A DNA stretch of 34,483 nt from positions 1,737,237 through 1,771,719 of the forward strand of contig CP092081.1 in assembly GCA_022226935.1 (NCBI GenBank), given 5' to 3'. The position numbers and the translations under genes are program-made. The notes beneath the pieces are model-generated. The model saw nothing but the letters and a program-made list of their open reading frames with translations, was not told the DNA's origin and ran no database searches. The first letter of the stretch is position 1. Each line of letters starts with the position of its first letter. Below are positions 7,412-15,861 of the stretch, piece by piece. This DNA comes from Nitrospira sp. (GTDB lineage Bacteria; Nitrospirota; Nitrospiria; Nitrospirales; Nitrospiraceae).

Positions 7412-8842
7412 TCATTTTCCGATACAAAACTCTGCAAATATCCGCTCAAGGATTTCGTCCGTCGTAATGACGCCCGTAATTTCTCCTAAGGCATCTGCCG
7501 CGATGCGGAGATCCATGGCGACCAATTCTCCCGCATGGCCGACCTCGACCGACTGCCTGGCCTGATCAACCCCCTGCAGGGCGCGCTCGATCGCGACGGT
7601 ATGGCGAAGGTTCGTCACCAGCACTCCTTCATTCGATTCCAACATGCCCGGCATCAGGCGGCGACGAATTGCTTTCCGCAATTCGTCCAACCCGATCGGC
7701 ACCGTGGCAGAAATTTCGAGAATCTCGCCATGGCCGGGACAAGCCCGATCAAGATCATCCCTCGACAATTGGCGCGGCAAATCGCATTTATTGACGACGA
7801 GCAGCGCGCGCACCGATTCAGACTCCGCAAGAAGAGCGTGATCGCTTTCCGATAAGGGCTGGGAACCATCCAGGAGGATGAGCCCAAGATCGGCATCTCC
7901 CCAAGCCAGTCTGCTGCGGCGAATGCCTTCGACTTCGACCGGATCATCCGTCATCCGTATTCCGGCCGTATCCAGCAATCGCACAGGAATGCCCTCAATG
8001 CTGACTAATTCCTCCAGTATGTCTCGAGTTGTGCCGGGGATAGCCGTCACGATAGCACGATCGCTTCGCAATAAGGCGTTCAGCAAGCTGGACTTCCCGA
8101 CGTTCGGACGTCCAAGAATCGCCACCGCCGCCCCTTCCCTCCAAATGCGACCATCGCGTCCCGACTGAAGCAACCGGCGCAGCTTGTGCAGGGTGGCACC
8201 AAGCAGCCGCATCAATTCGTCTTGGCGAACAAACGAAATATCTTCCTCGGCAAAATCCAAAGCGGCTTCGATGTGTGCCAGCGCCACAACCAATTCGGAG
8301 CGGATCTCCTCCACATAGCGGGACAACTCGCCCCGTCGCTGGGACTGGGCCAGGGTGAGGCTGCGCGCGGTCTTGGCTCGAATGGTATCCAGCACCGCCT
8401 CCGCTTGCGCAAGATCAAGACGCCCGTTGAGAAAAGCACGCTTCGTAAATTCACCCGGGTCCGCGAGTCTCGCTCCCGAGGAGAGTACGCCCCGGCACAG
8501 CTGGTCCAGGATGACGGGACCACCGTGGCATTGCACTTCCACTACATCTTCCCCGGTGAAGGAATGTGGCCCTTTCATCACGACGACGAGCGCTTCATCG
8601 ATAAAATTTGGCGCGCAAGCGTTACGGGTACCAGTGATAGGGGAGGATGCAGTGCCCGCACAGAGGTCGGCAAGGGTGAGCCGATGCGTAGGGAGAGCGT
8701 GGAGGGATTTCCCCGACCGTAGGCACACCACGTGAGAGGCGATGTCAAGAGCGCGAAGGCCGCTGATGCGGAGTATGCCGATGCCACCCTCCCCAGGAGG
8801 AGTGGCAATCGCGCAGATGGTATCGTCTAGCGCGCCAAGCAT
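7412..8842 (-). CDS. mnmE: tRNA modification GTPase MnmE (TrmE)
   Basis: A 476-aa GTPase partner of MnmG. The N-terminal folate-binding domain begins [20 protein letters not shown]. The central G domain has GRPNVGKSS (244-252), the switch GTTRD, DTAG and NKCD. The C-terminus ends in the invariant CIGK, with the cysteine at 473. The tetrahydrofolate domain carries a somewhat longer loop around residues 50-80 ([16 protein letters not shown]) than in E. coli. It starts 23 bp after the yidC stop and runs into mnmG. Confidence 0.97.
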   Translation of the reverse strand: MLGALDDTICAIATPPGEGGIGILRISGLRALDIASHVVCLRSGKSLHALPTHRLTLADLCAGTASSPITGTRNACAPNFIDEALVVVMKGPHSFTGEDVVEVQCHGGPVILDQLCRGVLSSGARLADPGEFTKRAFLNGRLDLAQAEAVLDTIRAKTARSLTLAQSQRRGELSRYVEEIRSELVVALAHIEAALDFAEEDISFVRQDELMRLLGATLHKLRRLLQSGRDGRIWREGAAVAILGRPNVGKSSLLNALLRSDRAIVTAIPGTTRDILEELVSIEGIPVRLLDTAGIRMTDDPVEVEGIRRSRLAWGDADLGLILLDGSQPLSESDHALLAESESVRALLVVNKCDLPRQLSRDDLDRACPGHGEILEISATVPIGLDELRKAIRRRLMPGMLESNEGVLVTNLRHTVAIERALQGVDQARQSVEVGHAGELVAMDLRIAADALGEITGVITTDEILERIFAEFCIGK

Positions 8843-8865
8843 GACGCACCCAGTGAGGTGGTGTG

Positions 8866-10617
8866 TTATTCAGTAGCGGAGGCGTTTCGCCGTTTACCGT
8901 TACTCTTCTGTTGTTTCGATTCCTCGATGGCAGCAGCCTCAACGTTTTCCAACGGCGCCTGCCACTTCTTCCCAAACAATCGCTCGGTCACGACTTGCTG
9001 CGTGATCGTGAGCGTATTGTTCGTCAGCCAATACAGTACTAGCCCCGCCGGGAAGTTGACGAACAGGAAGGTCATGAAGACCGGCAGGAACAACATGATC
9101 TTCGCTTGCGTCGGGTCCATCGTGGTCGGCGTAATCTTCTGCTGAATGACCATGGTGGCACCCATGATGATCGGCAAGACGTAATACGGATCCTGCACCG
9201 AAAGATCTTTGATCCAGAGCATGAACGGCGCCTGCCGCAGGTCGATCGTCATGTAAAGGATATTAAAGAGCGCGACAAAGACCGGCATCTGCAGGACCAT
9301 CGGCAAACAGCCGCCGACAGGATTCACGCGATGATCTTTGTATAGCTTGATCAATTCTTTGTTCAGCCGCTCACGATCATCCTTGAACTTATTTTGAATC
9401 GCCAAGACCTTCGGCTGAATGACCTGCATCTGCTTCATCGACTTGTAGCTTTTATACTGCAGCGGCACGAACATCAGCTTGATCAACATGGTCAAGAGAA
9501 TGATCGTGACACCATAGTTGTGCGTAAATTCGTAGAGAAACCGCAGGACGTAGAAAATCGGCTTGGCCACCGCCTTGACCAGTCCCCAACTGCCAAAAAC
9601 AAACCAGCCGAAGTCGATCGTGTCTTCCAGGCCGGCATTCAACCCCTTGAGGGTGTCGTACTCTTTGGGGCCGGCATAGAGCTGCATCGCCATCGTCGAC
9701 CCGGCAGCAGGTGCAGGGAAACGAACACCTGCGGACACCAGCTTATCGCCTTCTTTCTTCGCCAAAGCCGCCGCAGCCTTTTGAGGCATCAGGACGCTCA
9801 GGAAATATTTGTCCTGAATGGCAGACCACTTCACATCCCCTTTGCGCTCCGCTTCGCCGTCCGGGGTTTCCTTCAAGACCTTGTCATCGACCAGAGAGGC
9901 TGACCCCATCAGGCCGATGAACCCTTCACCCCATTCCACGATGCCAAAATTGGTCCCGAGGGTCACATCGACAGGCGTTGTGAGGCCTTGCGTCCGAATC
10001 GCAATATCCACCACGTACGATCCGTGATGGAACGTCAATTCCTTCTCAACATCAATATTCCGCTGGGCGTCGTGATACCGGAAGGTGATGTGGCCGGTGG
10101 GATGGGCACTATCGAGGTGAGAAATATCCTGGGTCACTTGGTAGAGGGCAGATCCGAGCTCTGAAGTGAAGGACTGATCGTTGGTGGCCAGACTCAGGGG
10201 CCCCTTGAAGCGTCCTCCCGAGTACACGAGCTGTACCGGCACAGCTCCCTGCTCGGTTGCGGTCGTATATCGCTTCAGCTCCCAGGACTTGATCACTCCC
10301 CCACGGTTACTGAACGTGGCCCGAAACAAATCTGTATCCACCTCGATCGTCTGTTCTTCTTTGACCGCTTCCGTCCCACCGCCTGATGCAGCAGGCATGG
10401 AATTCGTGCTTGTTGGAGCGGAAGACCCAGGACTCATGGGCTGAGTGGAGACCTTCTCAGATCCCGCAGACTTTTGTTCTGCAACCGGAGTAGTTGTCGT
10501 GGTCGCGACTTGTACAGGCTCCGACGGGGGCAGCAACCCCATGCCTTTCAGCAGGTAGTCGTAGCCGATAATGACGGCCAGAGAAACGATGAGGAAAACA
10601 ATGACGCGCTTTTCCAT
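8866..10617 (-). CDS. yidC: Membrane protein insertase YidC
   Basis: A 583-aa Oxa1/YidC insertase of the Gram-negative type. An N-terminal transmembrane helix (about residues 5-24) is followed by a Ser/Pro/Thr-rich linker (about 30-85) and a large periplasmic beta-domain (about 90-330). The conserved hydrophobic core has five helices, including HNYGVTIILLTMLIKLMFVP, GGCLPMVLQMPVFVALFNIL and FPAGLVLYWLTNN. The periplasmic domain implies an outer-membrane organism. The groove arginine of E. coli (R366 region) appears as lysine here (LIKLMFVPL), as in several non-enteric phyla. The tail is basic (SNGKRRNASATE), which fits ribosome binding. It lies in the order rnpA-yidD-yidC-mnmE. Confidence 0.97.
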   Translation of the reverse strand: MEKRVIVFLIVSLAVIIGYDYLLKGMGLLPPSEPVQVATTTTTPVAEQKSAGSEKVSTQPMSPGSSAPTSTNSMPAASGGGTEAVKEEQTIEVDTDLFRATFSNRGGVIKSWELKRYTTATEQGAVPVQLVYSGGRFKGPLSLATNDQSFTSELGSALYQVTQDISHLDSAHPTGHITFRYHDAQRNIDVEKELTFHHGSYVVDIAIRTQGLTTPVDVTLGTNFGIVEWGEGFIGLMGSASLVDDKVLKETPDGEAERKGDVKWSAIQDKYFLSVLMPQKAAAALAKKEGDKLVSAGVRFPAPAAGSTMAMQLYAGPKEYDTLKGLNAGLEDTIDFGWFVFGSWGLVKAVAKPIFYVLRFLYEFTHNYGVTIILLTMLIKLMFVPLQYKSYKSMKQMQVIQPKVLAIQNKFKDDRERLNKELIKLYKDHRVNPVGGCLPMVLQMPVFVALFNILYMTIDLRQAPFMLWIKDLSVQDPYYVLPIIMGATMVIQQKITPTTMDPTQAKIMLFLPVFMTFLFVNFPAGLVLYWLTNNTLTITQQVVTERLFGKKWQAPLENVEAAAIEESKQQKSNGKRRNASATE

Positions 10618-10663
10618 GAAATTTACGTATTGAGTAGAGACTGAGGGGTTGTCGTCACAACGA

Positions 10664-10927
10664 TCACCGTACCGGGTCCACTCCGCCAGGATGGAACGGG
10701 TGACATTTCAGAAGGCGCCAACCAGCCATGGCTCCCCCCTTGAACAGTCCATATCGTTCAATGGCGTCTTGCGCATAGACTGAACAGGTCGGGTGAAAGC
10801 GGCACGCCGGACCGAGCATCGGCGACACACAGGCCCGGTAGACCGACAGCAAGCCGATACAGAAATACCTCACGACGAGGAATCCCCAGAACGAGCCAAC
10901 CGCTGTCTTTGCAATGTGCTGCGCCAT
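10664..10927 (-). CDS. yidD: Membrane protein insertion efficiency factor YidD
   Basis: An 87-aa YidD-family protein, thought to sit at the inner membrane and help YidC-dependent insertion. The family signature is clear: [20 protein letters not shown], then [18 protein letters not shown] and [15 protein letters not shown]. An amphipathic or hydrophobic start ([15 protein letters not shown]) precedes it. I placed the start at ATG 10927, giving the usual length; the open frame runs 68 codons further upstream but only through rnpA in another frame. The gene overlaps the 3-prime end of rnpA by 58 bp, an unusually long coupling overlap, and ends 46 bp before yidC. Confidence 0.93.
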   Translation of the reverse strand: MAQHIAKTAVGSFWGFLVVRYFCIGLLSVYRACVSPMLGPACRFHPTCSVYAQDAIERYGLFKGGAMAGWRLLKCHPFHPGGVDPVR

Positions 10928-11241
10928 ACGCTCTGCAGCTCCACAAACGGCACATTCAGGCAATCTCGTTTCGGGAAGACAAGAAATGCATGTCCCGATA
11001 TCAAAGTCGGCCGAACCGCGCGGCCCAATTCTCGAAACAGACGCTTCGCCCTGTTCCGACGTACCGCCGTCCCAAACCGCCTCCCGATGACAATCCCCAT
11101 GATGGCACCCTGGGGCATCATGCCCGGACAAATCTGGAGATTGAACAATCCTGTTGAAACGCGTCGCCCATGTTTCTTGATGAGCTGGATCTCCCGGCTA
11201 CGTTTCAAGAACAACGGCGCAGACGCCTGTCCTGCCGTCAT
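10870..11241 (-). CDS. rnpA: Ribonuclease P protein component
   Basis: A 123-aa basic protein subunit of RNase P, which helps the catalytic RNA process tRNA precursors. The N-terminal [16 protein letters not shown] region and the RNR signature ([18 protein letters not shown]) identify it. The start is ATG 11241 with an AGGTCGG stretch about six bases upstream. It lies 177 bp downstream of rpmH in the canonical order, and its last 58 bp are shared with yidD in a different frame. Confidence 0.95.
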   Translation of the reverse strand: MTAGQASAPLFLKRSREIQLIKKHGRRVSTGLFNLQICPGMMPQGAIMGIVIGRRFGTAVRRNRAKRLFRELGRAVRPTLISGHAFLVFPKRDCLNVPFVELQSVWRSTLQRQRLARSGDSSS

Positions 11242-11418
11242 AACCGACCTGTCTACGGGTTAGCAGGTTCGATCGCGCTTCATCATCAAGTCGCGTACCG
11301 TCCTAGGTGTCACCCTTGTCCTTCCACGACCAGGCTAAAGACGACAGTACTCACCCAGGGTAACCACCCACCACCTGGATGTTTGCCTACATGCAGATTG
11401 CCTAGCGGCAGGAAAGAA

Positions 11419-11556
11419 TCAGACGGTGAGGCGAGCGCGGCCCTTGGCTCGGCGACGAGCGATGACCTTGCGGCCGTTCTTAGTGCTCATGCGCTTTCGA
11501 AATCCATGTTCCCGCTTGCGCTTGAGATTCGAGGGTTGCTTAAAAGTGAACGACAT
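11419..11556 (-). CDS. rpmH: 50S ribosomal protein L34
   Basis: A 45-codon highly basic protein, [20 protein letters not shown] then [20 protein letters not shown] and ending ARLTV. It matches L34 along its whole length (GFRxRMxTxxGRxVIxxRRxKGR pattern). The start is ATG 11556 with AAGGAG six bases upstream, and the gene is preceded by a consensus promoter. It is the first gene of the minus-strand block that continues into rnpA, yidD and yidC. Confidence 0.98.
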   Translation of the reverse strand: MSFTFKQPSNLKRKREHGFRKRMSTKNGRKVIARRRAKGRARLTV

Positions 11557-11600
11557 TGCGCACTCCTTCTCGAGAGATCATTTTTCAATGAAGAGGCCGC

Positions 11601-11629
11601 ATTATAGGGGCGTCACGGGAGGGTGTCAA
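11601..11629 (-). promoter_or_regulatory. Consensus sigma-70 promoter of rpmH
   Basis: The minus strand reads TTGACA (11624-11629), exactly 17 bp, then TATAAT (11601-11606). Both hexamers match consensus in all positions. Transcription would start about 11594, giving a leader of roughly 38 nt before rpmH. This is the strongest promoter in the window and fits a ribosomal-protein gene. Confidence 0.92.
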
Positions 11630-12052
11630 TCAATCTACGATCGAATCTCCGCCTGGCAGTGGGGGCATGGAAATCCCAAATGCGCAGACCGCGTAGCTTC
11701 TCCCGATACGCAGAAACCTGCTGTATCACCAGTTCTTGAGGCACTCTTGCCCGATTGCGGCAAAGATGCCACAGGGGTCACCCGGCTCTATCACGGAATA
11801 TTTCACCATAACTCGTTGTTCTCGAAAGGCATTGACCGGTCTCCGCCTGAAGAAAGTTTCTGGCACTTACATTGCGTAGAAAAGCATTGGCTCGATGCAA
11901 CCAACGACCTTCACGCGATACGCACCAAGAAAACCTGGAACGTCATCAGAGCCCTAGCAGCAGAACAGCACCATATGAAACTACCGTCCGGTGGAAGAGA
12001 AAAGACGGAAGAACTCGCGGGACCGGCAATCACACGATAGAATACAACCATC
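11630..12052. other. Intergenic region between rpmH and the YkuD lipoprotein gene; no convincing gene
   Basis: This stretch of about 420 bp separates two divergent transcription units. A plus-strand open frame crosses it (ATG 11588 to TAG 12040), but its product is rich in His, Trp and Cys with little third-position GC bias, and no ribosome-binding site was seen. On the minus strand a short frame ends at 11635 with CPHCQAEIRS, which has a zinc-ribbon look but no start signal. I found no DnaA-box cluster. A TAGAAT (12038-12043) just before the ATG at 12053 could be a -10 for the downstream gene, with no good -35. Its content remains unassigned. Confidence 0.6.
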
Positions 12053-13201
12053 ATGAGCCGCCCACATCATATCTACCGCATCGTCACTTGCTTCACCCTC
12101 ATCGGGCTTTTCTCGATGAGTTTGGGCGGATGCGTCGAAACCGTTCCCGAAGAATTGGTGGAAGCCATCGAGAGTCTCGACCGTGATCTGGCGACACTTC
12201 GGGCCTCCGATGTCACTCCTGAAGCCTATTCCAAGTTTTCCCGCCAATGGATTGCCTTACAAGGCCGAATCCGATCCGAGGAGAACATCGTCCGGTGGCC
12301 CTGGGAAGACAATGAACTGGAAACCGATCTGGAAGCCCTTCAAGTCGAAGGCACGCAGCTTCTGAGCGACGTCAATAGCCGCATTCAAGCTCAGCGCACC
12401 ATTGCCGAAACGAAATTAGCCAAAATCGAACAACGGCTCCGCCTCCTGAACACCCGGGTCGGTGACATCGGCAGCCGCGTGGTGCTGGGCGAGCATCCGG
12501 TCGAAACTGAAGTGCATGTCAAACAGGCTCGGCTGTTTCTTGAGCAAGGGCAATTCGAACATTCGATCCAGGCTTCAGAGCGAGCCGGCAAAATCCTCCT
12601 GACCCAAACCGCGCTGCTTACAAACGAATTAGGCCGATATGCGGACGATGATCTGATCGCGGCCTGGCGGGAATCTGCGCAACGCACCATTGACTGGTCT
12701 CGCACCCATCGGGCCCAGGCCATTGTCGTCAGCAAGGCCGACCGCGTCCTCACGCTGTACAAGAACGGTCGTAAAGTACTGACCTACCCTATTCGATTAG
12801 GATCAAGAGGCATCCGGGCAAAACAGCACTACGGCGATGGCGCAACCCCCGAAGGCGAATACCGCATTCAACGCAAACGCGGCCCTGGACAAACGCCCTA
12901 CTTCCGCGCCCTGATTCTCGACTATCCCAATATCGACGACCGACGCCGATTTGAGGAAGCGCAGAAGGCAGGGTTGATTCCCAAAAGCCAACATATGCCG
13001 GGCCTCATCCAGCTCCACGGCATCGCGCAAGGGATTTCCGATCAACCCTACGGCAGTATCGTGCTGGATAATCCGCAGATTGCCCAGCTGTTTGACCAGG
13101 TCGCCGTGGGAACCCCGGTCAATATCGTGGGCGCGCTGGAATCCCAGAATTCCATCTCGCTCGTCCTCGCTGACTTGGGTGATCAGGAAGAAGAAACCTA
13201 G
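12053..13201 (+). CDS. YkuD-fold (L,D-transpeptidase-like) lipoprotein lacking the catalytic cysteine
   Basis: A 382-aa protein. A signal peptide ends in a lipobox (MSLGGC, Cys27), so it should be a lipoprotein. Residues about 30-220 are helical, with coiled-coil-like stretches (TKLAKIEQRLRLLNTRVGDI). A YkuD domain follows from about 224 (VVSKADRVLTLYKNGRKVLT; GDGATPEGEYRI; YFRALILDYPN), resembling the YafK/DpaA branch. The conserved His is present (QLHGIAQG, His322). Where active enzymes have S-x-G-C-[IV]-x, this protein reads PYGSIVLDN: Ser335 replaces the nucleophile Cys and Val337 the usual polar residue. The domain C-terminus (VAVGTPVNIVG) is normal. It may be a non-catalytic peptidoglycan-binding protein or use serine; both are inferences. 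ATG 12053 is close to the previous stop-free region and no clear Shine-Dalgarno is seen. Confidence 0.85.
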   Translation: MSRPHHIYRIVTCFTLIGLFSMSLGGCVETVPEELVEAIESLDRDLATLRASDVTPEAYSKFSRQWIALQGRIRSEENIVRWPWEDNELETDLEALQVEGTQLLSDVNSRIQAQRTIAETKLAKIEQRLRLLNTRVGDIGSRVVLGEHPVETEVHVKQARLFLEQGQFEHSIQASERAGKILLTQTALLTNELGRYADDDLIAAWRESAQRTIDWSRTHRAQAIVVSKADRVLTLYKNGRKVLTYPIRLGSRGIRAKQHYGDGATPEGEYRIQRKRGPGQTPYFRALILDYPNIDDRRRFEEAQKAGLIPKSQHMPGLIQLHGIAQGISDQPYGSIVLDNPQIAQLFDQVAVGTPVNIVGALESQNSISLVLADLGDQEEET

Positions 13202-13303
13202 CGTCAGCCGCGCGTCACCTTTACCAACTGCTGCATCTGCCTCCCCATCCTTCATCAAACTCGGTCGCTTCAATCCCCGCCGCATGCCACCGACTTCTCT
13301 GGT

Positions 13304-13332
13304 TTGCCTTTTCAACCGTACGAACCTAATAT
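13304..13332 (+). promoter_or_regulatory. Candidate promoter of the pgi-pgl-glk-rpiA operon
   Basis: TTGCCT (13304-13309), a 17-bp spacer and TAATAT (13327-13332); each hexamer matches four of six consensus bases. Transcription would start near 13339, which leaves a normal leader for ATG 13381 but almost none for GTG 13342. Confidence 0.4.
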
Positions 13333-13380
13333 AGGACTTACGTGCATCGTCGTTCCTCCACCTATGGAAGAGAGCGTGTT

Positions 13381-15081
13381 ATGCCGATCCGCCCCAAGGT
13401 CTCCTCTCTGCTGGACAACCGGACTCTCGCGACAACATTCGATGATCTGGCAAGCAGCCGCGCGATCGAACGTATCTGGACGCGAGATCATACCCTGTGG
13501 AAACCGAATCCGACGGAAATCGATAACCGGCTGGGCTGGCTGACAGTCCTCGACCACATGCAGGACGGACTCTCCGACTTGCGAAGCTTCGCCCAAGCCG
13601 CTCGAGAGGCCCGCACGACCGACGTGGTGCTGCTTGGAATGGGAGGCAGCAGCCTGGGGCCAGAAGTATTGCGCTGCACCTTTGGATCCTCGAAAGGCGC
13701 ACCTCGACTCTGGGTCTTGGACTCCACCGTACCGGGCTGGGTACGCCAGGTGACAAATGCGATTCAGCCGGCACGGACGGTGTTTCTCGTGGCGAGCAAA
13801 TCCGGCGGAACAATCGAGGTCATGTCCCTCTTCGCGCACTTCTGGGAACTCGTTCATCGGACAAAAGGTCATCGCGGCGGTGCGCAGTTTGTCGCCATTA
13901 CGGATCCTGGGACCGGGCTCGAGCAACTCGCGCGGGAGCGCGGGTTTTGGCGCACATTCACGAACCAACCGGACATTGGCGGCCGCTACTCCGTGCTCTC
14001 GTATTTTGGCCTGGTTCCGGCGGCCCTGTTGGGGCTGGACGTGGAAAAGCTTCTCAGTCGCGCATTGGCCATACGCGAAGCCTGTCGGCAGACGTCGGCA
14101 AAAGATAATCCTGGAGCCGCCCTGGGGGGCCTGATGGCTGCCATGGCTCGAAGCGGGCGAGACAAGGTCACCCTTCTCACCTCTCCCGCGCTGGCCTCAT
14201 TCGGACTCTGGGTAGAACAATTGCTCGCGGAAAGCACCGGGAAGGAAGGGACCGGCCTCATTCCCATCGCGGGAGAGCCATTCGCATCACCACCTGCCTA
14301 TGGGTCCGATCGGATATTTGTTTCCCTCCGGCTGAGAGGCGATCGCAATGCCTCCTTAGATAGAACCGTTTCGGCCCTGCAGCGAGCGGGACAGCCGGTG
14401 TATGCCTTACAGCTGAAGGATCGCTACGACCTGGGCGGCGAATTTTTCCGTTGGGAGTTTGCCACGGCCATTGCGGGACATGCACTCGGCATTCATCCGT
14501 TCGACCAGCCGAATGTACAGGAAAGCAAAGACAACACGGGGCGAGTGCTGAAAGAGGTGGAAACTCAGGGGAAATTGCCCTCCATCGCGAGCCTGCCACC
14601 CAAACAGGCGTTGACCCAATTGCTCGAACAAATGGGGCCGAATCGCTACCTGGCCATTCTGGCGTACACCACCCCGACGAGCCAGGTTGAAGCGGCACTG
14701 CGAGCCCTGCGCAAAGCCCTCATGGTGCGGCACCACCTGGCCACGACAGCAGGATATGGCCCCCGTTATCTGCATTCGACGGGGCAACTTCATAAAGGTG
14801 GCCCGAACAGTGGGCTGTTCCTCGAGCTGGTCGATACGATGAAGCCGGATCTCGCGGTTCCGGAAAAATTCTACACGTTCGGCACCTTGGCGCAGGCCCA
14901 GGCCATCGGTGACCTGCAATCGTTACACACGCACCAGCGCCCGGCCGTCCGGATCGCTCTCGGCCCGAATCCCGTCCGGACCATCCGGAGCCTTGTCTCA
15001 TTCCTTACACCTGCCAAAGCCATGCGCCGGAAATCCGTTTCAAAGAAGCGGACCACGTCAACGCGTCGCTCTCGCCGCTGA
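13381..15081 (+). CDS. pgi: Glucose-6-phosphate isomerase (type found fused to transaldolase)
   Basis: A 566-aa SIS-fold sugar-phosphate isomerase interconverting glucose-6-P and fructose-6-P. Sugar-phosphate motifs include LLGMGGSSLGPEVL (about 83-97), VASKSGGTIEVMS, GGRYSVLSYFGLVPAALLG and HPFDQPNVQESKDNT. The end motif YLHSTGQLHKGGPNSGLFLE is also present. The sequence, including the start IERIWTRDHTLWKPNPTEID, resembles the isomerase half of bifunctional transaldolase/Pgi enzymes; here it stands alone. The last 25 residues are very basic (AMRRKSVSKKRTTSTRRSRR), which is unusual for this enzyme. ATG 13381 is chosen with GGAAGAGAG upstream; GTG 13342 is the alternative (579 aa). One base separates its stop from pgl. 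Confidence 0.88.
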   Translation: MPIRPKVSSLLDNRTLATTFDDLASSRAIERIWTRDHTLWKPNPTEIDNRLGWLTVLDHMQDGLSDLRSFAQAAREARTTDVVLLGMGGSSLGPEVLRCTFGSSKGAPRLWVLDSTVPGWVRQVTNAIQPARTVFLVASKSGGTIEVMSLFAHFWELVHRTKGHRGGAQFVAITDPGTGLEQLARERGFWRTFTNQPDIGGRYSVLSYFGLVPAALLGLDVEKLLSRALAIREACRQTSAKDNPGAALGGLMAAMARSGRDKVTLLTSPALASFGLWVEQLLAESTGKEGTGLIPIAGEPFASPPAYGSDRIFVSLRLRGDRNASLDRTVSALQRAGQPVYALQLKDRYDLGGEFFRWEFATAIAGHALGIHPFDQPNVQESKDNTGRVLKEVETQGKLPSIASLPPKQALTQLLEQMGPNRYLAILAYTTPTSQVEAALRALRKALMVRHHLATTAGYGPRYLHSTGQLHKGGPNSGLFLELVDTMKPDLAVPEKFYTFGTLAQAQAIGDLQSLHTHQRPAVRIALGPNPVRTIRSLVSFLTPAKAMRRKSVSKKRTTSTRRSRR

Positions 15082-15082
15082 G

Positions 15083-15853
15083 ATGGCCCACCCTCCCGAA
15101 CGTTACATCTTTGCTGATGCGCAAGAGGTCGTTCGTGCCGCAGCAACGCTCTTCATCACAGTGGGGCAACAAGCCATACGCAAGCATGCGCGATTCCTTG
15201 TGGCTCTGTCCGGGGGCTCTACCCCAAAGGCACTCTATACGATCCTGGCAAGCAACGAATTCGCACCACAGCTCGACTGGAGCAGGGTGCATTTTCTGTT
15301 CGGCGATGAGCGCGCGGTTCCACCGACGCATCACGACAGTAACTTTGCCTTGGCCAATACTCTCTTATTCACGCCGCTGAATATTCCAGCTGCGCACATC
15401 CATCGGATGCGCGGAGAAGACCCGCCTGAAACTGCATCCAGTCAGTATGAGGATCTGTTGCGGCGCCTGACGACCACACTGTCGGAACAATGGCCGGTAC
15501 TGGACCTGGTCCTCTTAGGCATGGGGGAGGATGGTCATACCGCCTCGCTCTTCCCGGGTACGCCGGCCCTCAGCGAACAAACCCGCTGGGTCGTTCCAGG
15601 CACATCCCCGCAAGGCACGCGATCCCGCATCACCCTCACCCTAGGTGTGATCAATCATGCGAGTGTGATACTGTTCCTCGTAACCGGCCTGAATAAGGCC
15701 ACCGTTGTCCGTCGTATTTTCGACAGTCGTGCCGACGCCGCCGAGGCCTATCCGGCGGCACGGATCCGTCCCGAGACAGGGCGACTGTTATGGTATCTTG
15801 ACCGCGCCGCCGCGTCGGAATTGACTGAGGCGACAGATGAGTTGTCATCATAA
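15083..15853 (+). CDS. pgl: 6-phosphogluconolactonase (DevB/SOL family)
   Basis: A 256-aa enzyme hydrolysing 6-phosphoglucono-lactone, the second step of the oxidative pentose phosphate pathway. Family motifs are VALSGGSTPKALY, WSRVHFLFGDERAVPP, HRMRGEDPP and LVLLGMGEDGHTASLFPGTP. The start at ATG 15083 gives the normal length; an open frame runs further upstream but only through the end of pgi. Spacing of one base to pgi and eight bases to glk shows an operon. No zwf or gnd gene is in the window. Confidence 0.95.
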   Translation: MAHPPERYIFADAQEVVRAAATLFITVGQQAIRKHARFLVALSGGSTPKALYTILASNEFAPQLDWSRVHFLFGDERAVPPTHHDSNFALANTLLFTPLNIPAAHIHRMRGEDPPETASSQYEDLLRRLTTTLSEQWPVLDLVLLGMGEDGHTASLFPGTPALSEQTRWVVPGTSPQGTRSRITLTLGVINHASVILFLVTGLNKATVVRRIFDSRADAAEAYPAARIRPETGRLLWYLDRAAASELTEATDELSS

Positions 15854-15861
15854 GAGGAACC

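Noticed and set aside
10928..11131. 68-codon upstream extension of yidD
   Set aside because: It is rnpA read in another frame; the YidD family length fits ATG 10927.
11242..11418. Origin of replication (oriC) near rpmH
   Set aside because: The gene block and parS sites suggest origin proximity, but I found no cluster of TTATCCACA-type DnaA boxes or an AT-rich unwinding region in any spacer of this window.
11588..12040. Plus-strand frame of about 150 codons between rpmH and the YkuD gene
   Set aside because: Composition is rich in His, Cys and Trp with weak third-position GC bias, it crosses the rpmH promoter, and no start signal is seen; kept only as part of the unexplained spacer.
12803..13315. 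170-codon minus-strand frame opposite the YkuD gene
   Set aside because: Antisense shadow of a gene with recognisable YkuD motifs; no start signal.
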